A stretch of DNA of 64,000 bases, from contig JAUCBN010000017.1 of the NCBI GenBank assembly GCA_035048815.1, positions 14,690,936 through 14,754,935 on the forward strand, in the 5' to 3' direction. Shown one piece after another: positions 60,990 through 64,000 of this stretch. This DNA is from Abelmoschus esculentus. Its lineage: Eukaryota; Streptophyta; Magnoliopsida; Malvales; Malvaceae. Numbering within the stretch: the stretch's first letter is position 1; each line of letters begins with the position of its first letter. The position numbers and the translations under genes are program-made. Under the pieces are notes generated by a model. That model made no database searches. It worked only from the letters and a program-made list of their open reading frames with translations, and was not told the DNA's origin.

Positions 60990-61500
60990 CACCAATTATT
61001 ACCAAGAAAAACTGCTTTAATATAAATGGTATGTTCCTGTGCTCACTTTTCATTTTGATTTGCTTGCTTTGCTTGCTCTCATTCTCTGTTCAATTACTTA
61101 CAACTTCTATTTCTTCATTTTGACATGGGTTCAGCAGGTAGGATGTTGAAAAGACTAGTACGTAATTTTTGGGAGAGGGAAATATATCGTTTTCTATGCG
61201 AGTAAGTGATCAAAGAAATACGAGTTGGGAGGCTAAGAAGATCAACATGTTGGCAATGGTGATGGCGATGACATGCTGATTCTTTTAAATGTATGTATTC
61301 TATCATCTCTACCGTAGGAACGATAGATCGATCGATAGTTAAGGTGCAGAGTTCAGGGCTTAGAAGTGTGACCTTATAAACTCCTTAACTCTAGTCTTCT
61401 TGTCATGACATGTATCTAAATTCTATTTATTATTTATTTTGCAAATGCCCTTATAGGTACAGTAGCATTAGTTCTTTTTATTTTCCTAATCCGTAGCTTT
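60990..61500 (+). other. HUA2-like 3' UTR with a probable intron
   Basis: After the stop, TAAATG/GTATGTTCC (61029) and TTGACATGGGTTCAG (to about 61135) look like a donor and acceptor about 105 bp apart. A T-rich tract precedes the acceptor. This suggests an intron in the 3' untranslated region. The remainder to about 61500 is the likely last exon. Confidence 0.45.
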
Positions 61501-63053
61501 CATGTTACATCTTTAGAACCCCATTTTTGGTCTGTAAACAGTCTTAAGGCAAATGTTGTGGATACAGTGGCAGAGAATATAAATGGAACCCTCCAATACA
61601 ATCCTTCACCCTCTTCCTCTTGGATGGCATTGATTGAGAATCCCAGTTATTAATGGATGGTTAGGTAGATTTACCAGTCTTTATTGGATATTTAGTTATT
61701 ACCCTTTAATGTATTTTTGGTTAAATATCAAATTAAGGGTTCAAAATATCTTGTTTTTATTTTTTAATCCTTTTTAAGTGTCCAAATTATTTATTTATTT
61801 TTGACAAAGCATGTCTCAGATGATTTTAAAATTGAAATTGATAGTTTGCACCAAACAAATCTTTAGGGATTTTGGCATGGCAGCACTGGTAACGGCATTT
61901 TTTTGTTAAAATGTAATGTTAATAAATAATTTAAAAATTAAATATTTAAAAATAAGATAATAAAAAATAATATAAAGTATGGGAGGATTGTCATGCATAT
62001 TATTGTGTCGATACTGTTAAAATGTAATATTTTTTCATAAACATTTATAAATAAAAAAAATCATAGAAATTATAAATTCAAAAGCTTAATGTTTAGCCAT
62101 AATATTATATTGCAATAAAAATATGTATTGAAAGGAGTGGTAAATACATATTTGTTTAGCCACGAATTTGTTACTGCTAAAAATCATAGAAAATATAAAT
62201 TCAAATATGTATTTACCATTGTTTTCCTTTCAATGGGGTAAAGACAGAACCGGTCCTCTCGACGATGGATAGACAACGCATAATTTTATATTAAAAATTC
62301 AAGAGACATCGCATAATTTAATATTAGAAATTCAAGAGACACGAAACTATAAAATTTTAACAGATGCAAATTTAGATCAGTAGAAAATACATAAACTATA
62401 GGAGAGTCTGAAATCTAATACTACGACTGTCTCATCCAACACCCCTCGGTTCATTCGCCTCCTCCCATATCTTGCTCTGCATATTCTAATTTACTCATTC
62501 CCTGTGTGTTGCTTCCCTTCTTGACATAGGCTAACATCAAGAAATCTTTGGGAGCTGATCTGTAAAAGTAGTACAAAAGAGCTGGAATGGAAGGGACTAG
62601 GGAGAATAAAAGGTGGAAAATTGATAACATATACAAGTGTTTGGTCATTCTCGTTAGAATCTATGCTTTTATTTTAGTTTAGTTGATAATTAGTTTATGT
62701 TTTAATCTATGTTGGAAACAATGTAATGACATTCCCTACCATTGACTATTGAGACAGCTTCTTTGCTGCATTCGAGCTGTTAATTTCCTCTTTGAAATGT
62801 CTGATGCTAAGTGATCTACTGGTAAAGATATAAGCACAGAATATAGTACTTTCATCCAATATTTATATATTTATGTTGAACAAAACTTCTGCAATTGTAT
62901 TTGCCACCAACAGAAATGATGTATGTTCACAGAGAAATGGCTATATGCTAGAGAAATAGCAACTGTTTCAAGGATCAATGTACTCGGCAGAGTGTTATTA
63001 GAATGTAAAAATGCAGTCTTGCATCGATGGTTCATGTGGCTTCGCTGTACAAC
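61501..63053. other. intergenic region between convergent genes
   Basis: AT-rich sequence, with duplicated words such as AAATTCAAGAGAC (62297 and 62329) and TATTTACCA. The minus-strand open frame at 62451-62648 has no recognised domain. The stretch just right of 62900 should be the 3' UTR of the minus-strand gene. Confidence 0.4.
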
Positions 63054-64000
63054 TCAGAATTCAGCATCTCTGTCGAAAATTTCCCAACCATCATCTGACA
63101 GTTCTTTGCCATCAGCTTTGTTTCTTCCATCTGAAGATCTGCTTTTCGGTGATTGTCCATCAACAGATGGTGTTGGGCTTCTTTTCTCTGGGGTTTTACC
63201 TGTTTCCCACTGCCCGGAACCAAGCTCGGATGTTGCACTTTTCATAGACGAACCGGAGGAGGCCAGGATGCAGCTGGTTTGGCTTGAAGTTATTGATTTG
63301 CTTAATGGAATACGCTCATCAAACTTCTGTTTAAGCACTCTTACATCCTCGCAAATAACAGATATTTCTCCCCTGAAAATGGAAATGTTAACCGTTCTTC
63401 GTTTGATATTCATATGTTCATTAGAACATAGCTAGAAATGTATAAAGAAATATTGATATTAGCATGTATGATCGACTCTGGCGTTAATTCATACTCGACA
63501 ACAGAGGCATAATAATCATATATACTCGCCATCAGTTTACGTTATTATTACTACCAACAAATAACATTTTCCAGCGGACTCATAAATCAGATGTAAAACA
63601 AGATAAAATCCCAGAGGCAAATGGATCAAAACATATATAATCAAGCAATAAAACTTACTGTAATGTGTCAACAATGCGACCACAGTCCATAAGAAACTCG
63701 CGTAACTGCAGCGAAGCAATAACATGTTCTTGTTCAAATATAAACTTTGTCAAGTCTCACAGGAAATAGTACAGAGTGAGCAGAAATGAATGTTACCTTG
63801 GAATTTTCTTCTGCTTCCTGCCTTAGAATCTTGGACTCTTCGACTACCTTCACCATAATGGCTTCTTGTTCAGCAAGTGCATTACGAGCAGAATCTTCTT
63901 TTTCCAGCTTTTCCTGCTCTGCTGCTCTCATCAATTCCTGTGCCACAGATTGTCGAGCTTCGAGGGTTTGACGCATCTGTCAATAAATGTATACATGTAT
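63054..64000 (-). CDS. C-terminal part of a CUE-type ubiquitin-system protein (runs off the window)
   Basis: Three coding exons are visible on the minus strand: 63976-63797, 63705-63659 and 63372-63054. All have GT-AG borders and matching phase. A splice acceptor (TTATTGACAG) lies just right of 63976, so the gene continues beyond the window. The protein segment is a long charged coiled coil (EKLEKEDSARNALAEQEAIM, SKILRQEAEENSKLREFL). It is followed by a conserved GEISVICEDVRVLKQKFDER stretch and a Ser-rich tail ending DDGWEIFDRDAEF. This resembles the C-terminus of Arabidopsis proteins annotated as ubiquitin system component Cue (At1g80040 and At5g32440). The CUE domain itself would be in upstream exons that are not visible, so the name rests on recalled family similarity. 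It faces the HUA2-like gene tail to tail. Confidence 0.65.

Noticed and set aside
62451..62648. Minus-strand 65-codon frame near the convergent gene
   Set aside because: It has a hydrophobic start but no known family, no splice context and an AT-rich setting.

Overview
This is nuclear DNA of a flowering plant. The evidence is three multi-domain plant genes with GT-AG introns, AT-rich intergenic DNA, and nested LTR retrotransposons with tRNA-iMet primer binding sites. A eudicot is likely. The Malvaceae (for example cotton) are plausible, but the sequence alone does not prove this.

Left third (1-19.5 kb): an intronless receptor-like kinase gene of the RKF3 type (265-2097, +). Next is a decayed LINE relic on the minus strand (about 2.6-4.9 kb). 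Then comes a complete Piezo mechanosensitive channel gene on the minus strand (19180 down to 5592). I resolved 21 Piezo exons by splice sites and reading phase; they give a 2487-residue protein.

Middle (19.5-31.3 kb): a gene-poor accessory stretch. It holds a fold-back repeat, several small inverted-repeat elements, a 199-bp tandem duplication and one small unidentified gene (22936-23409, -). A 3.24-kb Mutator-like element (25589-28828) is flanked by the 10-bp direct repeat GTTTACAATG. Its interior is almost entirely a ~187-bp satellite plus an AT-rich TATTCGAATATTT minisatellite.

Retrotransposon island (31331-51985): an outer SIRE-like Ty1/copia element with target duplication ATCAT carries gag, pol and a downstream envelope-position ORF. 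Its gag is split by a younger Ty3/gypsy element (33844-41997, duplication ATGTG). Most of the R/U5 part of its 3' LTR is replaced by a 3.3-kb segment of other LTR-like sequence. All retroelement reading frames carry stops or frameshifts, and the gypsy reverse transcriptase has lost one catalytic aspartate codon.

Right third (52.6-64 kb): a HUA2-like gene (PWWP plus CID/RPR domains, 11 coding exons, 1391 residues, +) starts about 650 bp after the island. The last three exons of a convergent gene lie at the right edge; its product looks like the C-terminus of a plant CUE/ubiquitin-system protein.

The order RKF3 - Piezo - HUA2-like matches Arabidopsis At2g48010 - At2g48060 - At2g48160, so this looks like a conserved gene block expanded by transposons. 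I found no rRNA, tRNA, CRISPR or organellar sequence.
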